Assembly (NCBI RefSeq): GCF_033439725.1 | Contig: NW_026944387.1 | Coordinates: 2,232,001-2,296,000 of the forward strand | Length of the DNA: 64,000 nucleotides | Direction of reading: 5' to 3' | Source: Neurospora tetraspora | Taxonomy: Eukaryota; Ascomycota; Sordariomycetes; Sordariales; Sordariaceae | Shown here: positions 54,099-64,000 of the stretch, piece after piece | Position numbering within the stretch: position 1 is the stretch's first letter | How the letters are laid out: each line of letters begins with the position of its first letter | The notes under the pieces: generated by a model | Told to the model about the DNA's origin: nothing | The model's input: only the letters and a program-made list of their open reading frames with translations | The model's database searches: none | Position numbers and translations under genes: made by a program

Positions 54099-55482
54099 AA
54101 GGAAGAATGAAAGCAATGACGGCGAACACCAGATTCTACCGTTTGAGTAATGTACGATATCATGATGAGATGAGGGGAATGGGTATGGACGTCACATGAG
54201 ATGATAGGAATGCACGAATTCATGGATGAATCAACCTACTTTTGATGAGCAACTGCCATCTGTTCAATTTCCATCCTCTTTCCATTGGATGGTCTAGTTG
54301 CCGAGGTTGTCAGAGGGAAGTTGTTCTTGTTCCAGTTGCCCCTAGAGCCGTTTGTCCTGGACTCGTTCTGGAAAGAGAATCAGGAAAGAGACTGTCCCAT
54401 ACCATAGCATGTGAAAGAACACTGGAGGAAAGACTGCGGTTGAGTTAGCTCAGAAATGCAATCTCGACAGGAAGATCATCACGCTAGGAGATCATTTGTT
54501 TCAGAAGAGTGGCCGTGGAAAATGAGAGCCCTGGATCCGTACACAGAATTTGGAAAGACCTAGTCTTGGGAATGTGTGGTGACTTACCATACCGCTAAAC
54601 CGTTGCTTCCAGTTCCCTTTTCTTCCGGCCACCTTTGGTTGCGCCTTCCTCATGTCGTGAAATGACATTTCCACTCGACATGATTGGGCCTGCGATATAT
54701 ACTTCTAGAGCAGGAGCACACTTTTCAGATCTGGCATGTTAAAAGTGCAGCAGCACACGCGTCAGATCGCTTGCATCCGCCGTGTGCTTGTCGTTTCTGG
54801 GACACAACATTGCGAATTCGAGCAAGCTATGGAAGGAACACGACGGCTGGCAAGATCCCGCGATCTTGACAGCCATGTATGGATTGCCACGGCAGTGAGG
54901 ACAGATTGTACTAAGGAAACAGCCTTGGCTTCCACGCAGCTGTGAGACTTCCCCGTGGTTACGCCTCGACATTCGGGATACTGCGCCTATCCGGCCAATC
55001 AGGCATAATGAACGCTTACAGATGAGCAAACACTGGTTTTCACTTGAAAACCCAGCGGAGGACGCCAAAGCGCAAGAAATGGATATCAGACCTTGCTGAT
55101 ATACTTGCTTGAAGTTGCTGTTTCTAGTATACATTGGAGCCAGCAGCACCACACCATGAAGGGTTTGGACATCTACACCACCTAAGTTTATGTTTCCAAG
55201 GTTCTTATGTCAAGGAAGCCTATTCCAACTGCCAGTCGGAGTCGTAACCTGTGAGGAAGAGGTAACAAGTGCCAAGAACGTACGTCTACAACTTCAGAAA
55301 CATGAAGAAGTAGTAAGAATGACTTGTATTGGTATTGCTCCGTAGATGTCCGATCTGGCATACGCTATCAATCCGGTGATGGTAAACAAAGATGACGTCT
55401 CCCACCAATAAAAGGAAAAATCCAGAGAATAACGCCAAACATGGTGTGATATGCAGTGATGCTGGAAGGAAATATGCTTGGC
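54099..55482. other. Convergent intergenic region, no supported gene
   Basis: 3' flanks of a + gene and a - gene. Frames around 54684-55152 on both strands lack codon bias. Confidence 0.45.
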
Positions 55483-56986
55483 TCAAGCAGTCATCATCCC
55501 AAGGAACCACTTCTCGTGGGCACGGGGGTCGAGACTGTTAAGCCACTTGACAGAGCCTTGGGCAGTTGCTTGCGCAACCCTGTCGTAGTTTTGCTGGCAG
55601 GTCATCAGCCGAAGAACGGCCTCCTCCCAAAGGTCGATGTTCTGCTCCGGGACGATATAGTCACCATTTTCGTGCTTGGCGCCGGTGACAACGTTCACAG
55701 GGAGACAGTACGGCAAGTCGATCTTGGCTTCCTTGAGTCCGCCGGCATTGGAAGCGATGACGGGGATGCCACGAAGCTGGGCCTCAGTCACGACAACTCC
55801 CCACGCCTCGAGCCAGACAGAAGGTGCAAGCAGGACCTTGATGCGGTCCCAAATCTCATCCGTATTGCTGGTGGTGGGCATGACCCTTGATTCAAAGTGG
55901 AAGGTAAGCGTTGGGTTGCACTCGGGGACAGGAGAATATGGACTTACTTCATGTTGGGAAGTTCCTTGAGTTGATTAAGGTGCTTGCCTCGAGAGCCCCA
56001 GCTGCTCCAAGTGACAAACTGAATCTGCGGAAGTCTTTTGGCGAGCTCAACGAGGATGGAGAGGCCTTTGTGAGGGCAGGGGTTAACCATGCCGACCTCG
56101 AACTTGTCAATGTTGTACCGCTGAACAGGCATGCCTCCGGTGCGAGCATCGAGGTAGGTGAGGGGGCTGTGAACAAGGAACGTCGTCTTGAGTCTTCCGT
56201 ACTGCCAAGCATAGTCTCCGATGGCCTTCGAGACCACCCAAATTCCTTCAAGCTCTCTAAGCAGTTGGTCCTCGACCTCAGGGGACGAGCAATGACCCAA
56301 AATGCCGTTGCAATACGGGCCGAAAGGCAGCTGTTCAGCAGTGTGAATGACATTGATTCTTTTGAACGTGGGCCGCATGTCGTGGTCAGCCGTGACTTTC
56401 ATCGTGACGGGATCGTTGAAGACGACGTGAGTAGGACGGTACGCAGTGATATGCTCGGAGAAGATGTCGATCAAGGTCTGCATGCGCTGAGTAATGGAGC
56501 GGCCCTGGAAAACAGATGTTAGTACTCGATTTTGATGTATGGAGGATGGGGGAAAGGTACCTCAAGGTAATCTTTGGTGTCCTGCCAGAATTCCCTAGTG
56601 GGGTAAGCTTCATTGAAGGGGACGCGAGAAATGACAATATTGTGAATGCCATGCTCATCCATGAATGTCTTGACATCAAGTTCGTGCTGGTTACCCTTGG
56701 AGTCGATGACTGGCAAAGCCGAATGGTTGGTCACGTTGGGCTCAACGCCTTTGGCCCTGGCCACCTCGGCGTACTTTTCGACCTCGTCTTCAAAGCCGTA
56801 GCAGATCTGAGCGGCGTCATGGCCGAACAGGCGCAACTGGCGAAGGAGATTGACGTTGGCCTTGTAACCTCCTGAGGACGGAGTGAGACCTTGCGCAGTC
56901 TGAACCAAAAAGACGCGCATCTTGGTTGTCAGAATGCCGTTAGATCCCCCGCGGGGTCCGTAAGGAGCGTCGGTAGAGATGGTCAT
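55483..56986 (-). CDS. GT4-family glycosyltransferase, trehalose-synthase-like
   Basis: Three exons, 56986-56561, 56504-55948 and 55885-55483, joining as KDYLE-GRSITQRM and LPNM-K-VMPTTS, for 461 residues. The N-terminal Rossmann domain starts MRVFLVQTAQGLTPSSGGYK (glycine-rich, nucleotide-sugar side) and contains LRQLRLFGHDAAQICYG. The C-terminal domain holds the GT-B EX7E motif (EAWGVVVTEA) and IPVIASNAGGLKEAK. The sequence recalls the retaining GT4 enzymes that include fungal clock-controlled trehalose synthase. However, at 461 residues it is shorter than I remember for that protein and may be a distinct member. No signal peptide is present, so it is probably cytosolic. Introns have GTACCT and GTAAGT donors and CCAG and CAAG acceptors. 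Confidence 0.8.
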
Positions 56987-58667
56987 GGTGACCGCTGAGT
57001 TGGTGAGGGACAAGAAGAAAAAGGAACGAACAACTTGAAAAGTCAAGTCAGCTCAAAAAAGAAGAGAAGTCGAGTCTCGCAACCTAGTCAAAATGGCGAA
57101 GAAAGCTGTGAGGTCTCTATGGTGCTGGAGAGGAAAGGAAGATGTGAGAGAGGAGGACGGGGAGGAGGGGGAAGAGGGGAAGAAGGGTTTTGTTCAAGGT
57201 GTGGGCTTTAAGAGGGAAACTGGAAGGTACGATATCAGAACTTTACCCGTCGTCCCAAGTGCGAAACTGCGAAGTGCCTTCCTTTGCCCCACAACTTCAA
57301 TACCAGGGACGGGATCAGTCAAAGAAAATCCCCCTACTTATCATCTTATGAGATAACGTTGAGCCTCATCTGAACTCAGTCACGCGCCAGTCCTTCAAGC
57401 GTTTCAGTCGAAATTACAGCGGTGGGAGTTCGGGCTACCTGGCAGCTTTCTTGATGGGATGACGAAATGCGCACTTTGTATCTTGGATGCATACAGACCC
57501 CAAGGTGGATTTCGGCCAGAAAGACGAAAAAGCCTGTGCAGGGGAATACAAACAGTCCGTTCAACCCTACAACGGGCACAATCGACAGCAAGAGGCATGA
57601 GGTATCTGACGAGGCAGCTTGAAAACTAGTCTAGACGGGAGGTGGTAGGTAGGCCATCTTGGCCGATAAGTACGTCAGATACAGTCGTGCGAAAGTGAGA
57701 AAGCTCCACGGAAGTTGAGAGACAGTGAGGCTACATGTACTCAGACGTAGCAGGTTCACGGTACTTTCAGTTTCTGCCGCTCGAAAGCGGTTTGTTGCTT
57801 GCAGCGCAAAGTCCAAACACTTGCAGGAACAACTTCTTTGAAGATGGGTGTGACGAACAAGCTGCAACCACAAGCGTGGGTTGCCAGCGCGTGGGATCAT
57901 GTTGGGTCGGGTCGTGCTGGCCGTGTGCAAGCTTCAAATTGCCGTGGCCCGATATTGAGAGTCCCACCATACAGGTCCTCAACGGAAGGCGCCCATGTGT
58001 AGACGGGAGTTGCTTGTGGAACTGTGAGAAAAAAAGACATGGGGCATTGCAGTAGCTTCACGGAAGTTACCCGCCAAGTGTATGGCGAGAGCAACCTCAA
58101 GGCTGATAAGAGCACCCAGGGCATGAGCGGTACCCTTCATGATGCAGATAGGCCTGTCGTCATGAGCGTGAAGTGCAGCTCAACTCTGAATCAGAGCTCA
58201 GAGCACAGCATACACCAGAAGGACGGGGAAGCATCCGTTGTGCGAGTTTGAGTCGGGTGTAACACGAACATTGCAGTCAGTACGTCGCGACTTCTAGTTC
58301 GTACGTTGCCTTACACAGTAAGGTATTGTAAACGGTATCTCTGCCTTGGGCAAACCGAGCGGGAACCACCCAATCATGAGGCTAAATGGGTGAAGTTGCG
58401 ACACAGGCGACTTCCTTCCCTTTCTGTTGCCACGCCCGCAGCAAAGCGTCGGCAGCCGACGAGGCAATCGAGACTTTCTGGAACAGGCAACAGCTCAGGC
58501 TACCAAGCTACCGCTGTGCGCTTGGTTGTGCGACTTGCACAACTTAATCTTTAAATGAACAAGAAAGCTGGTCGGGAGACCATCAGAGGAAAGTCAGCCC
58601 TGCCCTGGCCATCCAAGTAAATGGCCCAGCTCCGTCCTGGTTGATCTGGCGCATTGTCATATTGCAC
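56987..58667. other. 1.7-kb intergenic region, no supported gene
   Basis: Promoter side of the GT4 gene. CCCCT (the AGGGG stress-response element on the minus strand) appears near 57333, but a single five-base word is weak. Overlapping short frames on both strands lack codon bias. Confidence 0.45.
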
Positions 58668-59348
58668 TCACTGCCGGCCGACACGCGCGGTGCTAGCCGA
58701 GCTCTCTCCCATCTCCAACCGGGTCGCGATCGGAAGCCCATCACCAATGTTTTCCCAGCTGTCGGTCCTCCATATGTAAGCCGTCCACTCGCCCAGTCCG
58801 TCGAGCATTGCGTCCACAACATCCTTTCGAAGCCAGAAGCTTACAGTCTGTGTGTCAGCCGTGTAACGGAATGTCGAAACGTCGTGGATGTCTTGGTAAC
58901 GAATAGCCTGTGTTGCCGCCGACGCGTCGCCTACTTCCTCGTCCAACAAGAGCGACCGCAGCTGCCGCGGCGACTTGCCCTGCTTAACATCCCAAAAGAC
59001 GAGCATGAGCCGAGGTTCGCGCAACATGTCGCCCCGACACCTCGACATCTTGATGCGATCATTGCGGATGCCGTCCACAGCGACTACCACTTCGCTCGAA
59101 ACGGAAACTCCATACGATAAGAGAGGGCGCCACAGGGCCACCATAGTGGTAAACTCCGCTCTCCACGGCATGACGTCCACTTCCTCGCGGGATAGGCCCT
59201 CATCACCTCTTGCGGTGGCATCACTTCCCGACCTTGGCGCACGTGTTTTTGTGGTGATGATACCGTCGCAAATAGCACCAAGAACTTCGGAGGTGAATGA
59301 ACCGGATAGCCAACCTCGTGCATTTGAGCAATCAAATGAAAAAAACAG
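58668..59348 (-). pseudogene. Gene fragment or 5'-truncated gene beside the right repeat block
   Basis: An open frame of 227 codons with strong third-position GC bias ends at a TGA at 58668. Its first ATG lies late (59180, MDVMPWRAEF). Before it about 55 codons are open and protein-like (WLSGSFTSEVLGAICDGIIT) up to a stop at 59349-59351, so the 5' part is missing or in an upstream exon I cannot place. The sequence is Trp-rich near the end (SFWLRKDVVDAMLDGLGEWT, YIWRTDSWENIG) and looks globular, with no signal peptide or membrane segment. I recognise no family. The antisense frame at 58975-59646 is a low-complexity shadow. The gene lies about 500 bp from the RIP block, so truncation by a repeat insertion is plausible. 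Confidence 0.5.
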
Positions 59349-59820
59349 TCAAACTGAAGGGCTCTTGGCCGAAAGCGCCGCCTTCAAGGGAGGTGTCGAG
59401 GATAGGGAAGACATATCTTCAATGACCATGTGTATAGTCATCTGTGAAGCTGGCTACGCGTCACGAGCTTCCCCCAGGGCGGTCTTTCAACAGACTGGAG
59501 CTCCCAGGCAGCATACGAGTCCTCAAAAATTCGTGGAGGACGCCAACGTTGAGATAGAAGTGATTGGAGATCATGGTTTCAGATGGCATAAGGGCATTCC
59601 CAGCCTGAAAGCGCACGTGTTGAGCGACTTCGAAGCGCACATCTGAGTTGGGTGCTCTCTTCATCGTGTCATTTTCTCAGGCAAATCAGGGCCCGGAGAG
59701 CGTTGACCGGCGGGGAGTTTGGGCAGATGCTGTCAGAGGCCAGAGGATCCACTGGGCGTACACGTGCCCAACTAGACTAGGATATGCGGGATTTTTACCC
59801 AGATGCCAGAGCTTCAAGTC
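59349..59820. other. Transition from gene space to RIP block
   Basis: Composition is normal up to about 59820 and then changes abruptly to AT-rich. No gene is supported on the plus strand here. Confidence 0.5.
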
Positions 59821-59959
59821 TATAGAGCCAGTCTTATATATATATACACAATCAAGCCACGTTGAACCTATATCGATTATTACCAATAATATTACAATTA
59901 AGAGTCTTATTATTTCAACTGTTGAAGCCATCGCCAATAATGATAACTGACTAAACAAT

Positions 59960-62200
59960 TGCTAATAATATCTACGACCAAAATCAACAGCGTTGCCCTC
60001 AACGGCCTTAGGGATTGGCCGGTTTAGGAAGATGCCTTTATTTCTATAGCTTAGGATTTGGGTCTTTGGAAATATATCGACCTAAATAACTGCGTTCCTT
60101 AGCCAACCGAATTAGTAGAACCTAATATCGTTAACTACTAAGGGGAAGTTTTTACTAAAGAAACTAGGGAAATTAAGAAGGATAGGGAGGTTGCCTTATT
60201 TATTACCGCTAAACTTTACGGCTTCTATTATCAGTACGATTATTGTAATTATATAATTAAAAAGTTAGATTAGCGTATAGAAGTTAAAACCTTTTTTAAT
60301 TTAGGTATTAAAAAGATTACGTTACGTCGTTAAATATTTAAAACTATTAGAAATAATTACTAGGAGATTGATTCTATTAAATATATTAATCTATACGAAT
60401 AGTATAATAATTTTAATAAATCTACCGCTTTTAACGATTATAAGGTAAAGAAGTTCGCCCAGGCTAAATTTATTAATATTTTTAAACCCCTTAGTAGAGT
60501 TAATTGTAATTAGTATAATTAGACCTTTTATTAAGAGGCGGCTATAACCCTCTATATTACTAAAGGAATTATTAAAATGAATAAATTAAATTCATAGTTC
60601 CTAGAATTCTATATAATTAAAAAGTCGAATCCTTATATTACTTAAATAAATAATTATTAATTTTAATATAATAAAGAGATTGAGAGAAACCCTAATTTCA
60701 AAGTTTTTTTTCCGTATTATAGCTAAGGATTTTCGTAAAATAATAATAATAAATATTATTTAGGAAAAAGGTTGTACCCCTTTATTTAAAAGTATTATAT
60801 TTGTAATTACGTTAGGCGGTAAATTTATTAAGGACGATGCTCTTAGCGACGAATAAAACCCTAATCCGGAAGTAGAAGGATAGGGAGAAGCTATAGGTAA
60901 AAACGGTAAATTTAAGAAGAATATTAATAAAAATAAGTATATTTCCTCTTCGTCCTTACTAACGAATAAACGATTGTATCGATTCCCACATAGGCTCTAT
61001 AAGTAATCGAACTATAATTTAAATAACTACGCTAAGTTATAGTTAGTTTAAAAGGCTAAATCGAAAGTCCTACTATTAAAAAGCGCGTATACATTAACTT
61101 AAAGAAGGATAAAATACTTAAAAAAGTTATCAATTATTTACGAACGTAGCGGGATAATAAAGACTAAAATAATTAATTCTATAATCGCCGGATAAGTAAA
61201 AGTAGTTTTTTTAATACTTATAGCGAAATATAGCGCTATATATTTATTAAAACCTTTATAATCTTCGATTTAAATATAATAATATATATTTTTAATAAGG
61301 TTAATTGCTTCGAAGACTTTATTTCTTTAAATATTAGTAATTATATATAGGCGGGAAATAAGTAAATTCTTATAGAGGGGTATAATATTATTATAATTAT
61401 AATTTAGGACGACGACGGAAATAGAAAGCACTAATTCCTTAACGTCGCTTTAATACTAAATATAGCTTATAACTTTATTTCTTTAAAATAATTCAAAGAT
61501 GAATAAATCTATTAAAATTATAAGAATAATTACCTACGCTCCCACTTTACGGACTCTCTTATTTATTATATCCTCTCTCTAAATATAAATAATTTATTTT
61601 AAAATATATCCCTCTATAAAATAGTATTAACGAATCTTCGTTTATGATACAATATATAAACTATATTAAACGGAAGCCCTAAAAGGGTAAACCCTTTCGT
61701 TAATATTTTCGATTTAACTACCCGGGACCCGAAATTTTAATTAAATTAATAGAATAAGAATATAGCGTACGATGTAAGGGATTAGATATAATATATTGCG
61801 AACTATATATTAAAGTTAAATTGAAATATTAAATACGTAGAGAAATTCGTAATTATTTAAAGGTCTTTAAATTATAATTAGCCGTTAATTCCTTTTCTTA
61901 TAAGAAGGTAAAAGTAAGAGGTTAGAAGTATTTAAATTTAATAATAATCGTAAATTAATAGTTTAAATTCGTTTAAATATATTATTTAAGTAATAAAAAA
62001 GCCGAATCTATTATTACGTATTTAGAATCCCTCTATATAAGGCTATAAATTTAGTATTAAATTATATTTTAGGTAGTCGAATATAATAATAAAATGATTA
62101 ATAATAAAAAAGTTACTACTTAGTTTACTGCTAAGGGAATTAGTATCGAGCCTTTAGCGCCTTATACGTAAATTTAAAACGGCAGCGCAGAGCGCTCAAG
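59960..62200 (+). mobile_element. RIP-mutated Ty1/copia element, gag and protease region
   Basis: Plus-strand translations around 60040-60660 resemble a copia gag (UBN2) region, with a KITLRR-like block, a NFNKSTAFNDYKVKKFAQAK stretch and many stops. Around 61240-61420 a segment (NKVNCFEDFISLNISNYI, then AGNK and ILIEGY) matches the zone after the D-T/S-G aspartic protease motif, which itself is altered. A pre-integrase-like segment follows at about 61460-61760. The reverse transcriptase half is absent. It shares the ACCCGGGAC-type word (61720) with the left element (3430). It is mutated throughout and not coding. Confidence 0.6.
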
Positions 62201-63199
62201 GGGTATAATTAAGACCAAGGGTACAATAATTATTATTAGTCTTATATACGCTAACTAACTATGTAGTTCACCTAGTGGGTATGTAGTGCTACTTCCGTTC
62301 TTAGTCGGTGGGAAAAACCGTACCGTAGCCAGCTAAAAACCCTCTACTACTCTATCATGACGGCGCCGTATCGGCGCCGTACCTTCGCGATTTATTTTCC
62401 ACTCGGTATAACCTTACCGTTATTCCCGAAGCGTAATTTTTAATTCCGGTACGCGGTCTCTCTCCCGCGCTCCAAAATTAAAAATCAATCTGAGTTCCCT
62501 AGTAGCTCCTCCGCTTTTTTTTGCTTATTTTATTTTTACTACTAGCTTATACTCCTACAATCGACCTAAGCGCAAGGCCTAACGAAGAATCCGCTCCGTT
62601 CCTTCTACGGTTTTAAATTCGTTATAAAGTTGTTCGATATTCTACGGACAAATTAGGTCTCCCTATAATTATATATTTTCCGTCTCCCTATATTCTAACG
62701 TAATATATTTGAACGTTTCCTTAACTAGCTTATACCGGTAATAGGTCGTTATTACCCATAATACCCTTCTTTCGAATAGAAACGTCCGTAAATTTATTTT
62801 ACCCGTCCTAATTTATATTAGGAATAAATTTATAATTTTCGAAAAGTAATACAATAATCATTTTTTATCTATATTAAATTAAATATAGTATTATAATATA
62901 ATTCTATCGAATTGCGTACGCGCTTTTATAATATTTAGTTCCTTCCTTTTCCTTAGTACTTTAATTATTTTAATATACTATTTTACAACTTACTCCCTCT
63001 GAATTGCTTCTTTTAATTATTTTTCTTTTTTACCCAACGTAAGTTCTTTCGCTTCTCTTCATAATATCGGAATATCTTCGTTCGGAGCCTATCTTTTAGC
63101 CTATTTAACTTTTACTTAGCTATTAACCGGGGGTAATTATAATTATTTACTTCTTTTTCCGCTTTATAATTTTCCCGCTATTTAAATTAGCGTCCCCTT
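62201..63199 (-). repeat. 3' part of a RIP-mutated LINE
   Basis: The minus-strand region downstream of the reverse transcriptase remnant. It includes a less mutated stretch (62270-62570) with CGGCGCCGTA repeated at about 62364 and 62375. This is probably the ORF end and 3' UTR of the LINE. The exact end is not visible. Confidence 0.45.
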
Positions 63200-64000
63200 A
63201 ATAAAGGCCGCTACTCATAAGTGGGTAAACTAATCTTTAAACGTTTTAACCCTTTTATTAAACTAGAAGTTAAGGAGTAGGTAGAAGGTTTCTATTTTGA
63301 TATTAAATATGAATATTACTTTGTAAACTTTAGAAATTATTTTAAACTAATTAATTTAAATCATTATAAGAGCTTTCGTAAAATTACATAGTTTTTTAAA
63401 CGGCTCCGTTAATATATAGTATATTAACGTTCCGTAGGTTATTATTATATAAATTACTTTTATATATATTTCTTTCGTTTGGACGAAATTATAAACCCTA
63501 CGTGTTTATTATAATACGTATAAATATAAAAATTTATATTATTATTTTCTTTTTTACCGCCTAAAAGTATATTCGGTAAATTAATTTTCGGTCTAATTAT
63601 ATTTTTAGGAATTGTGCTAATTCTATAGGAATTAATTAGTATCCTCCGAAAGTTAATAGTTTCGGTTTGTAATTGCCGGGTTTTAGTAAAATAGATAAGT
63701 TCCGATTTATTAGTTTTAAATTCTATTCTATATTCTTCCGCCTAACCGTAGTAAATCCGCTAAGCTTCCTTTAGTTTATTATAATTTTCTTTTATTAATT
63801 TTAAAAAGGTTAAAATATTAGTATTATTTGCGAATCCTATTATTATCATCCCCCTTAATTCCTTTAGTACTTTATATAAAGTAGTAATAAAGATTAGAAA
63901 GAGGATAGGCGAGAAGGGGGAGCCTTGTAATATTTTTACGGGTATTTGAAATTCCCGAGATAATTTTTTATTAAAGAATAAATTTTCTTTCTAATTTATT
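63200..64000 (-). pseudogene. LINE reverse transcriptase remnant, running off the window
   Basis: On the minus strand the sequence reads ...IPVKILQGSPFSPILFLIF (63950-63885), the non-LTR hallmark QGSPLSPILF. It is followed at about 63820 by GFANNTNILTF in place of the catalytic ADDT box, with both Asp codons changed to Asn, as G-to-A RIP change would do. A NKSELIYFTKTR-like stretch then leads toward the thumb. This fits a Tad/jockey-type LINE whose 5' half lies past position 64000. Confidence 0.78.

Noticed and set aside
58975-59646. 223-codon frame on + strand
   Set aside because: It overlaps the minus-strand gene fragment, which has much better codon usage and a protein-like composition.
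1-64000. CRISPR arrays, operons or ribosome-binding sites
   Set aside because: The gene structures, introns and tRNA are eukaryotic, and no spaced direct-repeat array was seen.
1-64000. Dispersed 5S rRNA gene, as in Neurospora
   Set aside because: I looked for the conserved internal region by eye on both strands and did not find it. A covariance scan would settle this.

Overview
The window looks like nuclear DNA of a filamentous ascomycete close to Neurospora/Sordaria. Genes carry short introns (about 55-150 nt) with GTANGT-like donors and CTAAC/CTGAC-like branch points. Coding DNA is strongly GC-biased at third codon positions, and a tRNA-Lys gene carries a 15-nt intron. Both ends are extremely AT-rich repeat DNA in which old transposon reading frames are still legible but riddled with CpA-to-TpA-type stops. 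That is the footprint of repeat-induced point mutation (RIP), a Neurospora hallmark.

Layout. About 1-6.66 kb is RIP-mutated heterochromatin containing a Ty1/copia element on the + strand, with a less mutated island at 2.0-2.48 kb that holds a decayed tRNA-like unit. At 6.9-7.6 kb sits a non-autonomous, hAT-like DNA element (repeated 8-mer flanks, imperfect terminal inverted repeats, many GGCTCGGCTC subterminal motifs). The gene-bearing core runs from 9.6 to 59.3 kb. In order it holds: an SRP40/Nopp140 nucleolar protein (-), a PEX11-family peroxisomal membrane protein (-) with a Gly/Lys-rich ORF just upstream, complex I 51-kDa subunit (-), dynactin p27 (+), tRNA-Lys(CUU) (-), a flavoprotein/F-box-like/ankyrin-like fusion (-), the DEAD-box helicase Mak5 (-), the tRNA ribose methyltransferase Trm7 (+), a GNAT acetyltransferase (-), a GT15 mannosyltransferase (+), a GT32 glycosyltransferase (-), a small Lys/Ala-rich protein with a GC-AG intron (+), HIRA/Hir1 (+), a small secreted Cys protein (+), a MARVEL-like membrane protein (+), a Pir-like cell-wall gene with a frameshift (+), a U1-type zinc-finger protein (+), two short uncharacterised genes (+), and a GT4 glycosyltransferase (-). 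A 227-codon gene fragment (-) lies next to the right repeat block. From about 59.8 kb to the end is a second RIP block: a copia gag/protease region (+) and then a LINE (-) running off the window.

Most core genes are housekeeping and not functionally clustered. Ribosome/RNA functions recur (SRP40, Mak5, Trm7, tRNA-Lys, U1-type zinc finger), and mak-5 and trm7 are head-to-head. Secretory/cell-wall functions also recur (GT15 and GT32 converge on each other, the Pir-like protein, the small secreted protein). Coordinates of spliced genes come from hand-read splice sites that restore family-conserved frames. No database search was possible, so family names rest on motif recognition.
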